Shown here piece after piece: positions 11,580-23,935 of a stretch of 64,000 nucleotides of DNA. A program made the translations under genes and the position numbers. This DNA is from Cladorhizidae sp. MBARI D1340-BT2 (lineage: Eukaryota; Porifera; Demospongiae; Poecilosclerida; Cladorhizidae), in the NCBI GenBank assembly GCA_028752905.1, contig JAQNBH010000007.1:11966919-12030918 (forward strand), in the 5' to 3' direction. How positions within the stretch are numbered: the stretch's first letter is position 1; the number at the start of each line of letters is the position of its first letter. Under the pieces are notes generated by a model. That model searched no databases. It saw only the letters and a program-made list of their open reading frames with translations, and was not told where the DNA came from.

Positions 11580-12125
11580 GCCCTTAGTGTCTACTAATAC
11601 TTGACCTCTGCCCTGGTATTTCTACTAATACTTGACCTCAGCCCTCAGTGTCTACTAATACTTGACCTCTGCCCTAGTACTCCACTAATACTTGACCTGT
11701 GCCTAGTCCTCTACTAATACTTGACCTCTGTACTAGTACTCCACTAATACTTGACCTCTGACCTCAATATCTACTAATACTTGACCTCTGCCCTCAGTAT
11801 CTTGACCTTTGCCCTCAGTGTCTACTAACACTTGACCTCTGCCCTCAGTTTACTAACACTTGACCTCTGCCCTCATTATCAACTAACACTTGCCCTCTGT
11901 CCTCAGTGTCTACTAACACTTGATCTCTGTCCTCAGTGTCTACTAACATTTGACATCTGCCTTCAGTGTCTACTAATACCCCTGAGTATCTAGTAATACT
12001 TAGCCTCTGCCCTCAGTATCTGCTAATAATTAGCCTCTGCTTTGAGGATCTATTAATACGTACCTCTGCCCTCAGTATCTGCTAATAATTAGCCTCTGCT
12101 CTGAGTATCTACTTGTACTTGGCCT
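11580..12125. repeat. 30-bp tandem array (left arm)
   Basis: The unit is about 30 bp, built from TACTAATACTTGACCTCTGC and CCTCAGTATC, with roughly 17 degenerate copies. The reverse complement is at 14,235-14,705. Each unit carries TGACCT, the complement of AGGTCA. Confidence 0.9.
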
Positions 12126-12944
12126 CTGCCTTCAAGCTTTCATATTCTATATTCATGATAGACTGATTCAAATTCTATTTTCACAGGTGATTAAAAATAT
12201 TTTAATTCTTTAACCTGACACATAGGCATTCTTGAATTGTCCCTTATCTCACATCACATGACAAAAATGAGAGGAGTGGACCACTTCTAATCCTCGCAGG
12301 CCTGCTCATGAGGTCCCCCCAACCCTGCCCTCCAATTCCTTCTTCTCATTCAATTATTAAATTATTTGTTCTGACATAACAACCACCAGAAGGGATTTGC
12401 TCTGACGCCACCCCCCCCCCCCCCCCCTCTCCCACAAGCAGCAGCAATATTGACGACATCACCCATGCTTGCAGAGACATCAATGCATCTGCCCTATAAG
12501 AAGATAACCAAGGACCACACTGGCGGGAAGCCACACGACTGCTCTCTCAATGACTGTGTGCAAACAAAACAACAGCCCACCAACATTACCATCTCTGCTA
12601 TGCATGGCCCAAGCAATGCAAAGCTGATTATGATGAAGCCGTAAATATAAAGACTCTCAAACTTGATGAGATGAGTAACGTGATGTGGGTATGTTGAGCA
12701 ACACAGCCTTCGTTTCCCCTCCTGAATCCCATCACCATGACAGTTACATGATGGCCCTGTAATTCTAATGTTAGTAATCCATTTCTCTGCAAAGCATTAC
12801 AGCTGCTATATAGAGGAAAGCTTCTAACTAAACCAGCACCCCAACCTCTTTACTGATGGTTACTGATGCACTACTAAATTACGCTGACTAATTGATCCAC
12901 ACCATTATACAAATACTGAACAATACTTTTTAGGGAGAATTAGA
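12126..12944. repeat. Inner inverted-repeat block (left arm)
   Basis: It pairs with 13,420-14,230. Examples: CATATTCTATATTCA at 12,141 against the complement near 14,215; GAGGAGTGGACCACTTCTAA at 12,271 against 14,070; GATCCACACCATT at 12,894 against 13,468. It contains a poly-C run at 12,411-12,427. Small ORFs here are not conserved between arms. Confidence 0.75.
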
Positions 12945-13394
12945 CAAGGAGCTAGTCTCTCCAGCAAGATTAAGAAGGAGCTTGTCTTTCCAGCATGACT
13001 AAGAAGGAGCTTGTCTTTCCAGTATGACTAAGAAGGAGCTTGTCTTCACAGCATGACTAAGAAGGAGCTTGTCTTTCCAGTATGACCAAGAAGGAGCTTG
13101 TCTTCCCAGCATAACTAAGAAGGAGCTTGTCTTTCCAGTATGACTAAGAAGGAGCTTGTCTTCCCAGCATGACTAAGAAGGAGCTTGTCTTCCCAGCATA
13201 ACTAAGAAGGAGCTTGTCTTTCCAGTATGACTAAGAAGGAGCTTGTCTTCCCAGCATGACTAAGAAGGAGCTTGTCTTCCCAGCATAACTAAGAAGGAGC
13301 TTGTCTCTCCAGCAATATTAAGAAGAAGCTTGTCTTCCCAGCATGACTAAGAAGGAGCTTGTCTTTCCAGCATGACTAAGAAGGAGCTTGTCTA
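12945..13394. repeat. 29-bp tandem array at the palindrome centre, copy L
   Basis: The unit is GACTAAGAAGGAGCTTGTCT plus TTCCAGCAT (29 bp) with about 15 copies. It ends at a perfect 19-bp inverted pair, 13,367-13,385 with 13,395-13,413 and a 9-base loop, which is the symmetry centre of the whole element. There are no unique spacers, so it is not CRISPR-like. Confidence 0.9.
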
Positions 13395-14234
13395 TCCTTC
13401 TTAGTCATGCTGGAGAGACAAGCTCCTTCTTATCTAATTCGCCCTAAAAAATATTATTCAGTCTTCATTGAATAGTGTGGATCAATTAGTCAGCATAATT
13501 TAGTAGGCATCAGCAAATATCTATAAAAAGGTTTGGGTGCTGGTTTAGTTAGAAGCTTGCCTCTACACAGCCAGCTGTAATGATTTACAGAGATTTTGGA
13601 TTACAAACATTAGGATTACAAGGTCATCATTTGATGGTGGGAGAGGGTGTGGCAGTAGGCAAGAGGTGTGAGATGAGGAAAAAGCAATTCTTATGTAGGA
13701 TGAGCGTTGGTGATGACATTGCCGTATTTCATAGCAATGGGATGTTTCAGGAGGGGATAAGAAGGCTGGGTTGCCTAATGTACCCACATCACACGAACAT
13801 TACTCATCATCGAATAAAATTGGAGAGCCTTTATCTTTCATGGCTTCATCATAATTGCCTTTGTAATGTCTTGCTTGGGCATACCAGGGCCTGCAATTGG
13901 GAGAGGTGGTGTTTTGTTTTCACATAGCATTCAGAGAGCAGTCATGTAGCTTCCCACTGGTGTAACACTTGGTTATTTCTTATAGAGCTGGTGCAGCAGT
14001 GTCCCTGCAGGCATGGGTGATGTTAGTGTTGCTGCTGCTCTTGGGGGGAGACCTCATGAGCAAACTTGCGAGCATTAGAAGTGGTCCACTCCTCTCATAT
14101 TTGTCATCTGATGTGAGGTAAGGGACAATTCGGCAGATTTGAGTTGTTGATGTCAGTGTGAAGAATTTTTGATCACCTGTGAAAATGTAGTTTGAATCAG
14201 CTCATAAATCCATCCTGAATATAGAATATGAAGC
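13395..14234. repeat. Inner inverted-repeat block (right arm)
   Basis: Reverse complement of 12,126-12,944. The 115-codon open frame at 13,580-13,927 is interrupted relative to copy R at 57,516-57,758 and is not regarded as a gene. Confidence 0.7.
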
Positions 14235-14705
14235 TTGAAGACAGAGGTCAAATACTAGTAGCTATTGAGGGCAGAAGCCAAGTACTAGTAGATGCTGATG
14301 GAAGAAGCAAAGTTTGCAGATACTGAGGGCGGAGGCTGAATACTGCTAAGTATTTCTAGATACTGAGCACAGAGGTCAAGTATCAGTAGACAATGAGGGC
14401 AGAGGTCAAGTACTTGAGGGAAGAGGTTAAGTATTAGTAGATACTAGGGCAGAGGTCAGGCAATAGTAGATCTGAGGGTAGAGGTCAAGTATTATTGGAT
14501 ACTCTGGGCAGGTCAAATACTAGGGTAGAGGTCAAGTATTAGTAGATACTGAGCGCAGAGGTCAAGTATTAGTAGATACTTAGGATAGAGGTAAGTATTA
14601 GTATACACGGAGGGCTGAGGTCAAGTGTTAGTAAATACTCAGGGCAGAGGTCAAGTATTAGTGGAGTACTAGTGCAGAGGTCAAGTATTAGTAGATACTG
14701 AGGGC
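14235..14705. repeat. 30-bp tandem array (right arm, inverted)
   Basis: Units are built from AGAGGTCAAGTATTAGTAGA and TACTGAGGGC, the reverse complement of the 11,580-12,125 array. Confidence 0.9.
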
Positions 14706-14829
14706 AAGGAAGTGAAGTGGAAGTGTTTTTTAAAGAATTGTTATTATTTTTTACTGTTGTGTTTTCTCTACCATTGACAACTGTTCTCTAATCTACAATG
14801 ATGTCACACTATATGCTTGACTGTCTTCT

Positions 14830-15262
14830 GTAGAACTAAGAGCAGATGTCTGCTCTGACCCTGTCTACATGCTTCATAATGACTTGCATAAAGCTAGAGG
14901 TCTGCTCTCTCCCTGCCTACATGCTGCATAATGGCTTGCATAAAGCTAGAGGTCTGCTCTGACCCTGTCTACATGCTTCATAATGACTTGCATAAAGCTA
15001 GAGGTCTGCTCTGACCCTGTCTACATGCTTCATAATTGACTTGCATAAAGCTAGAGATCTGCTCTGTCCCTGTCTACATGCTTCATAATGGCTTGCATAA
15101 AGCTAGAGGTCTGCTCTGACCCTGTCTACATGCTTCATAAATGACTTGCATAAAGCTAGAGGTCTGCTCTGTCCCTGTCTACATGCTTCATAATGACTTG
15201 CATAAAGCTAGAGATCTGTTCTGTCCCTGTCTACATGCTTCATAATGACTTGCATAAATCTA
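14830..15262. repeat. 52-bp tandem array (right arm, inverted)
   Basis: About eight units are built from CTGCTCTGACCCTGTCTACA, TGCTTCATAATGACTTGCAT and AAAGCTAGAGGT, the reverse complement of 10,690-11,458. Confidence 0.9.
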
Positions 15263-15309
15263 GATGTCATCATACAGGATAAAGACACAAAACATAAATT
15301 AAAAAATTC

Positions 15310-15500
15310 TACCGACTGATGGGGATTTGGGCATGCTGGTTTTGACTTCCTGTAACTTGAGCATTATTATACCTATGGAAAAGATAATCAAAATGAGAAC
15401 ACACAGGGAGAGCTATATATAAACCATGTATGGGGCTAAGTGCTCAAAATCTTTGGAGCTCTAGAATCGACATCACAAGTTTTTTTCTAAAAACTGGTAT
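15310..15500. repeat. MITE-like half element
   Basis: GGGCATGCTGGTTTTGA, TGTAACTTGAGCATT, GGAGAGCTATAT and GGAGCTCTAGAAT occur in the same order as in the right arm of the foldback MITE at 26,300-26,480. The copy in R is about 59,395-59,575. Confidence 0.6.
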
Positions 15501-15639
15501 CGTCTCCTCCCTCCCCCCTTAATTAAGTGATCATTTTGTTGGTGTCCAGCACAATAAGCACCCAGCTTTACAACCAGGCAACTTTTACAAGGACTATTTC
15601 TAGCTAAAGAGGACCCTCAAAGAAGCACAGAAAATCAGA

Positions 15640-16738
15640 GAGAAATGTCTTATGTATCTTTCACAAACACCATTTTGAAAAGGTGCAGAGCCACTACAGA
15701 GCACTCCTCCAGGTGTGTTGGGGCATACATGGCTACCCTTGAGACCACATGGACACTACGGAGTAAGGGACAATGCCCATCCCTACCACTGTAAATTTCC
15801 AGTTATAGGCAGTTATAGCTCCACCACTTCACGTGGTTTGTGCTTGTGCTGACTCTGCAATATGCTGACCCCTGACATCACTTCTGGACTGCAAGATTAA
15901 CTATGGTGTCATACTTTATGGGGGCTCCTTTACCCAAATGTGTCATCCCTGGAGCCATCTAGAGTATTATAACCATGCTTCCAAACTTAATCATTTACAC
16001 CCTCTTTGAGTTGTGGGAGAGTAGCAGGCATTAATATCCAAGTCACACGGAGATGTCTGAGTTATAGCATCAACAGGTTCAAAGATGCCCAGATAAGGTA
16101 AGTTTCACACTTAGCTGGCATCACTATTACTAATGGAGGAATGGTGCCTGAGTGAGGGTGGGAAATGAGATCACACCTATAATTTCCTGCTCTTTTCCGA
16201 CTGCCCTCACTCCATTTCCCTTCTGTAAGTAATTTGCACTAGAACTGCTTCCTAGCATATTTGTGAAGAAAATAATTTCCTGATAATTAGTTCCAATCAA
16301 CATGTTGCTCAATCTGATGACCTTTGGTAGCAGAACTTTATAAAACTGGACAGACACTGAACTCGTAATGACAGCATGTTAGGTGACAACCTTAGAGAAT
16401 CCGACCCCACTCAGTGTTGTTTAATGTGTCAAGTCATTGGGTTACATATTATGTATATGATTCTCCACATGCCATCTGGCACATGGAATCTTTGATACGG
16501 AAGTAGTGTAGGGATTTCTTAATATGAGTTGTTGCTTGCTCTCCTGTAGCTATGATATTATTTGTTTGTATTGCATTCCCAACACAAAGTCATACAAGAT
16601 CATCAGTAAATCTCATTCGATGGTTCTAGTTCATGACAGGGATTTTGTGTAGTTCTTGGATGTGTCAGGTGTGGTTGTGCTAGGGGTGGGGTCGTTGCTA
16701 TGGTTATATTGGCCACAGTAATTAGATGGTGTGTCAAG
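15640..16738. repeat. Inverted-repeat arm block (pairs with 5,466-6,450)
   Basis: Reverse complement of the left-arm block. Beyond the left partner it also matches, in inverse orientation, 42,640-42,970 (TCAAGTCATTGGGTTACATA at about 16,430). No gene is recognised. Confidence 0.7.
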
Positions 16739-17265
16739 TGGTTTTTGGCTCTCCCAAATCTGTGTCAAGATACTCTAGTTCTCCCCATGTCTCTGTCAAG
16801 CTACTCTAGTTCTCCCCAAGTCTGTGTCAAGCTACTCTAGTTACTCCCAAGTCTGTGTCAAGCTACTCTAGTTCTCCACAAGTCAGTGTCAAGCGACTCT
16901 AACTCTCCCCAAGTCAGTGTCAAGCTACTCTAGTTCCCCCCAAGTCTGTGTCAAGCTACTCTAGTTCTGTCCAAGTCAGTCTCAAGCTACTCTAGTTACC
17001 CCCAAGTCAGTATCAAGTACTCTAGTTCCCCGCAAATCTGTGTCAAGCTGCTCTAGTTCTCCCCAAGTCCATCACAAGCTACTCTAGTTCCCCTCAAGTC
17101 AGCGTCAAACTACTCTAGTTCTCCCCAAGACTGTGTCAAGCTACTCTAGTTCCCTCCAATTCAGTATCAAGCTATTCTAAGTATGTCCAAGTTTCTGTCA
17201 AGCACCTCTAGTTCTCCCCAAGTCTGTGTCAAGCTACTCTAGTTCACCCCAAGTCTGTGTAAAGC
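16739..17265. repeat. GACACAGACTTGGGG-type array (right arm, inverted)
   Basis: About 17 units of roughly 30 bp are built from CAAGTCTGTGTCAAGCTACT and CTAGTTCTCCC. Confidence 0.9.
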
Positions 17266-18285
17266 TTTTGTGCTCATCTAGCCTGCGGCAACAAGCCTCA
17301 ATGGTGCACCATGCATTTTGCGTGCGTGTGTGTATGTGATGAGTGCATGTGTATGTATTAGTATAGCAAATAGCATATGGTTTGCAGTGAAATTTGGTAT
17401 AAATGCCACAAGTTATTTAGCAGAAATGGCAAAAAATATTCACAAGGCTAAGCCAAGTACAATTGCCCTAGCCCTACCCCCTAGCCTGGCCCTCCTCTAC
17501 ATTACGAGTGGTGTTTATACATAATTTCACTACAAACCATAACTCATTAATAACCATACAATAAGGAGGAATGAGTGGAGGGAAAAAAACACTTTAGTTT
17601 ATTAACTGTTCTTACACAGTTAGTAGGCTACGACATTCAGAATAGGAACTCCATATATACTACTAGTGAAAAAAGTCTAACGACTGTGAAATATCACATC
17701 CATAGCCACATGACTCTACAACGCTTTAGTACAGGAAATAATTCAGGTGTGGTGGTGTCTATTTGCTGTTGAAAAGACTGGAAACAAGAATTTACCAAAT
17801 GTAGCCTTTTGATGACCCTTTACGTTTTAATTAAGGACCTACAGAACAGTATGGTAATATATTCCAAGAGGTAAAGGGTCATCTAACTGCTTGTGGTCAG
17901 CATGGTACACTCTTGTTGTTGTTTTAGTTTTGTTTCTTAAGGTTTCTGTTTGTTTGTGTGTTTGTATGCTAATTTTATAGTTAACTTTGGCAAACCAACT
18001 AGCAGAGACAGCGACACCCACTAAACCCTTGCTATCTAGCTTGTTTTTAACTGGTGTACAATTTACCAGTCAGCACATAATGATACCATATATAGATATA
18101 CCTTATTGTCAGCCATATCAGCTCCTGCCTCATTCCAGGACATGGCAAGATTTGCACAGGAAAACTCCAGAATAGCAGATGTTAATCTATACCAAGTTTA
18201 TTACTAAAGTACACTCAAATATACAGTAGCTAGTGTTAGCTTGTTTATTTTTTAAGGAGTTTATTCAACTGAACACTGGTCCAGA
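17266..18285. other. Non-coding outer part of right arm, copy L
   Basis: No gene is recognised. It matches 61,450-62,302 in R, where the match ends near ACTGGTGTA at about 62,295. It holds a short TG-rich stretch (17,320-17,365) and a few CCCTAGCC words that are expanded in R at 61,640-61,730. Confidence 0.5.
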
Positions 18286-18289
18286 TCCA

Positions 18290-18645
18290 GATGCATGTAG
18301 CTGGTAGGTGCATGGCATAGAGTAGCTGGTAGCTGCATGGCATATAGTAGCTGGTAGCTGCATGGCATAGAGTAGCTGGCAACTGCATGGCATAGTGTAG
18401 CTGGTAGCTGCATGGCATAGTGTAGCTGGTAGCTGCATGGCATAGAGTAGCTGGTAGCTGCATGACATAGCGTAGCTGGTCTGCATGGTCTACTATAGCT
18501 AGTAGCTGCATAGCATAGAGTGGCTGGTAGATGCATGGCATAGAATAGCTGGTAGCTACATGGCATGCTGGTAGCCGGATGGCTGGTAGCTACATGGCAT
18601 AGTGTAGCCAGGACACAAGCGCCTGGTAGCCAGGACACAAGCGCC
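18290..18645. repeat. 25-bp minisatellite
   Basis: About 13 units are built from GCATGGCATAGAGTAGCTGG and TAGCT. Minus-strand open frames of 73-125 codons across it are translated repeats. The array is absent from the corresponding part of R, which ends earlier. Confidence 0.85.
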
Positions 18646-18749
18646 TGGTAGCCAGGCCAGTAGACAAGCTTTATTGCAGCCTGCTCAACTCTTGGCTCGT
18701 ATCACCTCATGAAGGTTAAGGTAAAGGGTCAATACCTGTGTTAAACATT

Positions 18750-19619
<870 letters not shown>

Positions 19620-19844
19620 AGATAAAGATATGGCCGACATGAAAAAAATTATTTTTAAAAGTGGGAAGAGCCACTTTCCCATCTGGTGGATGGTTGACCA
19701 TGCATCCAGTTACCAGAGCTATTGAGACTTGCAGCTCAAGAATACACATGTGTCTGATCTAGGAACATATGCACATGTGCAGTTAGAGTGGCTAGAATTA
19801 AGAACACATCATTTTGTGTTGAAATATGTTAGGACCAGTGCAGG
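19620..19844. other. Flank of foldback L, no feature seen
   Basis: Unique-looking sequence between the element end and the telomere-like array. Nothing is recognised. Confidence 0.5.
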
Positions 19845-20360
19845 GTAAGGGTTTGGGCAAGGGTTAGAACTAGTACCAGGGCTAGGGTTAGGGCTAGGGT
19901 TAGGACTAGGACCAGGGCTAGGATTAAGACTAGGACCAGGGCTAGGGTTAGGGTTGTGGCTCCAATAGGGTTAGGGTCAGGACCAGGGCTAACAATAGGG
20001 CTAGGATTGTAGGGTGAGGGCTGAAGCTAGGGCTATTAGGGTTATATGAACAGATTTTGTAGAGCTAGGGCTAGGAGTCCATTTTCTTTAGAGGTAGGAG
20101 AGGGATACTGTAGAGCTAGGGCTATGGCTAGGAGATGGATACTGTATAGCTAGGGTTACGGCTAGGAGAGGAATACTATAGAGCTAGGGCTAGGGCTAGG
20201 GCTAGGAGAAGGATACTGTAGAGCTAGGGCTAGGGCTAAGAGAGGAATACTATAGAGCTAGGGCTAGGGCTAGGAGAAGGATACTGTAGAGCTAGGGCTA
20301 GGGCTAGGAGAGGAATACTGTAGAGCTAGGGATAGGGCTAGGAGAGAGATACTGTAGAGC
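19845..20360. repeat. Degenerate telomere-like array
   Basis: GGGCTAGGGTTAGG-type hexamer variants dominate 19,845-20,040. After that comes a longer unit of about 40 bp containing GAGCTAGGGCTAGGGCTAGG and AGGAATACTGTA. GGGTTA is the common metazoan telomere repeat. The many variants and the flanking unique DNA indicate an interstitial array and not a chromosome end. Confidence 0.8.
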
Positions 20361-20364
20361 TTTT

Positions 20365-23300
20365 TTAAGATATGCAAGAACATTATCCTTGAATGGGCAC
20401 AGTTCAACAGCCACAGTCAAACACCAGGGGAAACAGTAGAAGCATATATCATGCAACTATATACCATAACAGAGAATTGTGACTATGGCAAGATGACAAA
20501 TGAGATCATCAGAGACCATTTAATAGTTGGCATGCAAGATAGCACACTCTCACAAAAACTACAGATCGACGCAGGCCTCACACTCAAGAAGGCTAACAAA
20601 AAATTCGCCAGAGGGAAGCAGCCAAAGAACAACAACACGTACTCAAAGGAGAAAACACTGGAAATGCAGAAATAGAAGAACCGAAGACAGCAATGATTGC
20701 TTACAAAAGAGAGAAATTACAAGAGGCAGTGCTCTCTCTGTGGAAATGAACGAAACCCTTGGGGAAAATGTTCAGCAAAAGAAATAGTGTGTTACAAATG
20801 TCAGAGAAAAGGCCATTATAGCAGCCAGTGCTTTTCTAAGCTAATGTTGTCAGGAGTAGAAGAACAAAATTAACTTATTCCTGACTCTATCTCAGACAAT
20901 CCTTCCTCTACACATGGGTCTGAACACTTAGCCTCAATGGGAAAACAAATACCTTCAAGCTTGACATGGGAGCTGAAATGATAGCAATTTCGAAGAAAAC
21001 TTATCACCATCTGACAGACCACTACTAACTAGGGCAAAGAAAATACTCTGTGGACCCTCCAGCCAACCACTCAAGGTACTTGGACAGTTCATGGGAACCT
21101 TCTCCAACAAAAAGAAAACAGCGAGCCAACCAACATAATTATGTAATAGATGGGCTAAAGCATAATCTGCTAGGGTTACATGCTATTATGGCACTAGAAC
21201 TAGCTGTCCAAATAGAAGAGATCTCAACCACCAGTAATTTAGCCAATGTCCAGGATCAGGTTCAACCTATTCCAAAGACTGGGTAACTTAGGGGATGAGT
21301 TTGAGATACACCTCACGCCAGATGTGAGGCCATATTCATTATTTACACCTCGACATGTACCACTGCCAGTACGTCTCAGAGTCCAAAAGGAACTCAACCA
21401 AATGGAGTCTTTAGGGGTGATCTAAAAGATGGACGAAGCTACCCCAGGGTGTGCCGGAATGGTAGTGGTGCCAAAGAAGGAAGAAGTACTTCGCATATGT
21501 GTGGACCTGAAACCATTGAATCGAAATGTCATACGAGAAGTGTACCCCCTTCCAAAAGTCGATGAAACACTCGCACAGCTATCCGGAACAAGTGTCTTCA
21601 GTAAGAATAGTAGATTCCGGCAGATACCACTGGACAAAAGCTTCCACCCACTCACTACATTTCTCACACGCTTTGGGTGCCACAGCTTCAACAAAATGCC
21701 CTTTGGCATCTCAAGTGCACCAGTACACTTTAAAAAAAAGAATGACAAACATCCTCACAGGCTCAATGGAGTAGTATGACTCATGAACAACATCATCATC
21801 TTCAGAAAAGACAATCTAGAACATGACACATGACTGACTGCAGTCCTCTGAAAAATCACAACAGCAGGAGGCACCCTCAACCCAGATGATTGTAACTTTA
21901 GCCTATATAAGTTGAAGTTCTTGGTCACCTTATTGATTCAGAAGGAATCCGAGTGGACTCAGACAAGACGACCTCCATCAGAGACATGCAACAAAAAAGG
22001 AATGTATCAGAGCTCAGGGATGACTAACAACTGGGGAAGTTCTCTAACAGCTTTGCAAACCTCATATAACCCCTTCACCAACTACTCAGAAAAAGTCCAC
22101 ATGACTGTGTGGCCCAGCCTAAGCTCTAGCTCACTAACATAAAAAGTGAGCTATCTAAACCTTCCGTTCTCTCCCTTTACAATCAAGAAGCACCAGCAAA
22201 GGTCTCTGCAGATGCCTCCTCATATGGGCTAGGGGTGGTCTTGATGCAGTCTTCTTGGAAACCCATTGCATTCGCATCCAGGTCAATGACCGAGATGGAA
22301 AGCCGACACGACACACCCAAATCAAAAAGAGGCACTGGCAATCACATGGGCATGTGAGATATTTACCACATACATTTTGGGGATGCACTTTCTCATAGAA
22401 ATCGACCACAAACCATTGGTCCCTCTACTAGAAACAAAACACCTTGACTCCCTACCACCAAGAGTAACTGCAATTTTGATTACGGAGCAAGATATGATTA
22501 CACCTTCACACATGTACCGGGAAAACTCCCATTCACAGCTGATACACTCTCAAAGGCTCCTTCATCGTATGACGCCAATAACATCAGGCTCCAAGATGAA
22601 GCGGAAGCTTTTATAAAGTACACATTGCCTACATGCCAGGTGGAGGGGAAAAAGTATCACTGGTATCAAAAGAAGATCCTGTATGTTCATCAGTGAAGCA
22701 ACACTGCAAAAAGGGTTGCCCAGACAAACACAAGATTGAGACAGGACTTTATCTGACCTGCCAGACCTGTGCACACTTACATAGGACCATGGCCAGTATA
22801 ATCCTGGAGCTTGAGGTTTCATGCACACTTGCCCAGTTCCGTCAACACCCAACTGGAAATTCTGGGGCGATCTCTCCATTGGTGGAGACAACCTCCTTCT
22901 ATGTGGAAAACGAATTGTGTTCTCCACACCACTCCAGAGGGAGATTCTGGAGGAGATGCAGGACCCAGGGAGTTGAGAGGTGTCGACTCCAGGAAAATAC
23001 ATCAGTGTGTTGGCCAGGAATCGCCAAAGAAGTAGACAACATGATCAAGCAATGCCCAAAGTGCACCAGGGATACCACTCACCAGAGACAGCCTATATCA
23101 TCACCGGCCAGATTATCCATGGAAAACTGACCTATTTCATCTCAATGGAGCCACCCACCTACTCATAGTGGATTATTTAAGAAGGTATCCGGAAATGATA
23201 ACACTGTCAAAAGCCTGCTCAAGAAATATCATTGGATCACTAAAGACTACTTTTGCATGGCATGGGGTCCCCGAACTTCTAGTCAGTGATAAAGGCCCAC

Positions 23301-23935
23301 AATATTCATCAGAGGAGTTCATGGCATTTGCAGAACGGTATGACTTCAAACATGTCATAATCAGCCTACATTACCCCCAAAGCAATGGTCAGCTGAAAGC
23401 ACAGTTCAGACTATCAAGAACATGCTGAAAGAGTCTCCAAACCAAGCAATGGCTCTCCTGACATATCGCTCAACCCCATTCCCATGGTGAAACCTATCCC
23501 CAGTTGAGCTCTTAATGGGAAGACGTCTGTGGACTAACATACCCTTATTAAATAACAACTTAGACCAGAATAGAAGTTCTTGAAAAGCTTTCAAGAATAG
23601 AATGAAGCATTCAAGGAGAAATAAAGATGCAACTACAAAAAATGCCAGAGAACATTGCGCTGCCAACCTATCTCAGATGACACGGATGTATTGGGTCATC
23701 ACAAATTCAAAGGCAACACCGTGACACATAGTGTCTCCCTCCAATGAGCCTCGGTCATATGTGGTAAACACCCCCACTGGGAAAGTCAGGAAAAACCGTC
23801 ACAAACTCAACCTGATGCCGAAAACTCCCTCAGAATCTAATCCTACCGAGAACCATGACACCAATTCAGGCCCGAAAGTCATTACGACTCAAACTCGAAC
23901 TGGGACAACCATTCTTCTTCCAGTCAGGCTCTGAT
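20365..23935 (+). pseudogene. Ty3/gypsy LTR retrotransposon polyprotein remnant
   Basis: The gag-pol order is intact but split across frames. Gag: 20,400-20,620, with TPGETVEAYIMQLYTITENC. Zinc knuckle: CYKCQRKGHYSSQC at 20,790-20,831, preceded by a C-x2-C pair. Protease: FKLDMGAEMIAIS at about 20,957, where the active-site D-T/S-G reads D-M-G. Reverse transcriptase: 21,390-21,830, with RICVDLKPLNRNV and MPFGISSAP; the YxDD position reads stop-LMNNI. RNase H: SADASSYGLGVVL near 22,205. Integrase core: 23,110-23,440, with DLFHLNGATHLLIVDY and VSDKGPQYSSEEF; the third catalytic residue falls just after a frameshift near 23,392. Multiple frameshifts and the mutated protease and RT sites make it non-functional. 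No flanking LTR pair was identified by eye. Confidence 0.85.

Noticed and set aside
13580..13927. 115-codon frame in the inner right arm
   Set aside because: Shorter and frame-shifted in R (57,516-57,758), with no similarity recognised; it is part of an inverted repeat block.
10690..15262. Regularly spaced repeats that could suggest a CRISPR array
   Set aside because: Units abut one another with no unique spacers, no cas genes exist, and the DNA is eukaryotic.
18245..18638. Minus-strand frames with repeated YAMQLPATLCHA words
   Set aside because: Simple translation of the 25-bp minisatellite.
19845..20360. A true chromosome end
   Set aside because: The array is full of variants and is followed by a transposon remnant and genes, so it is interstitial.
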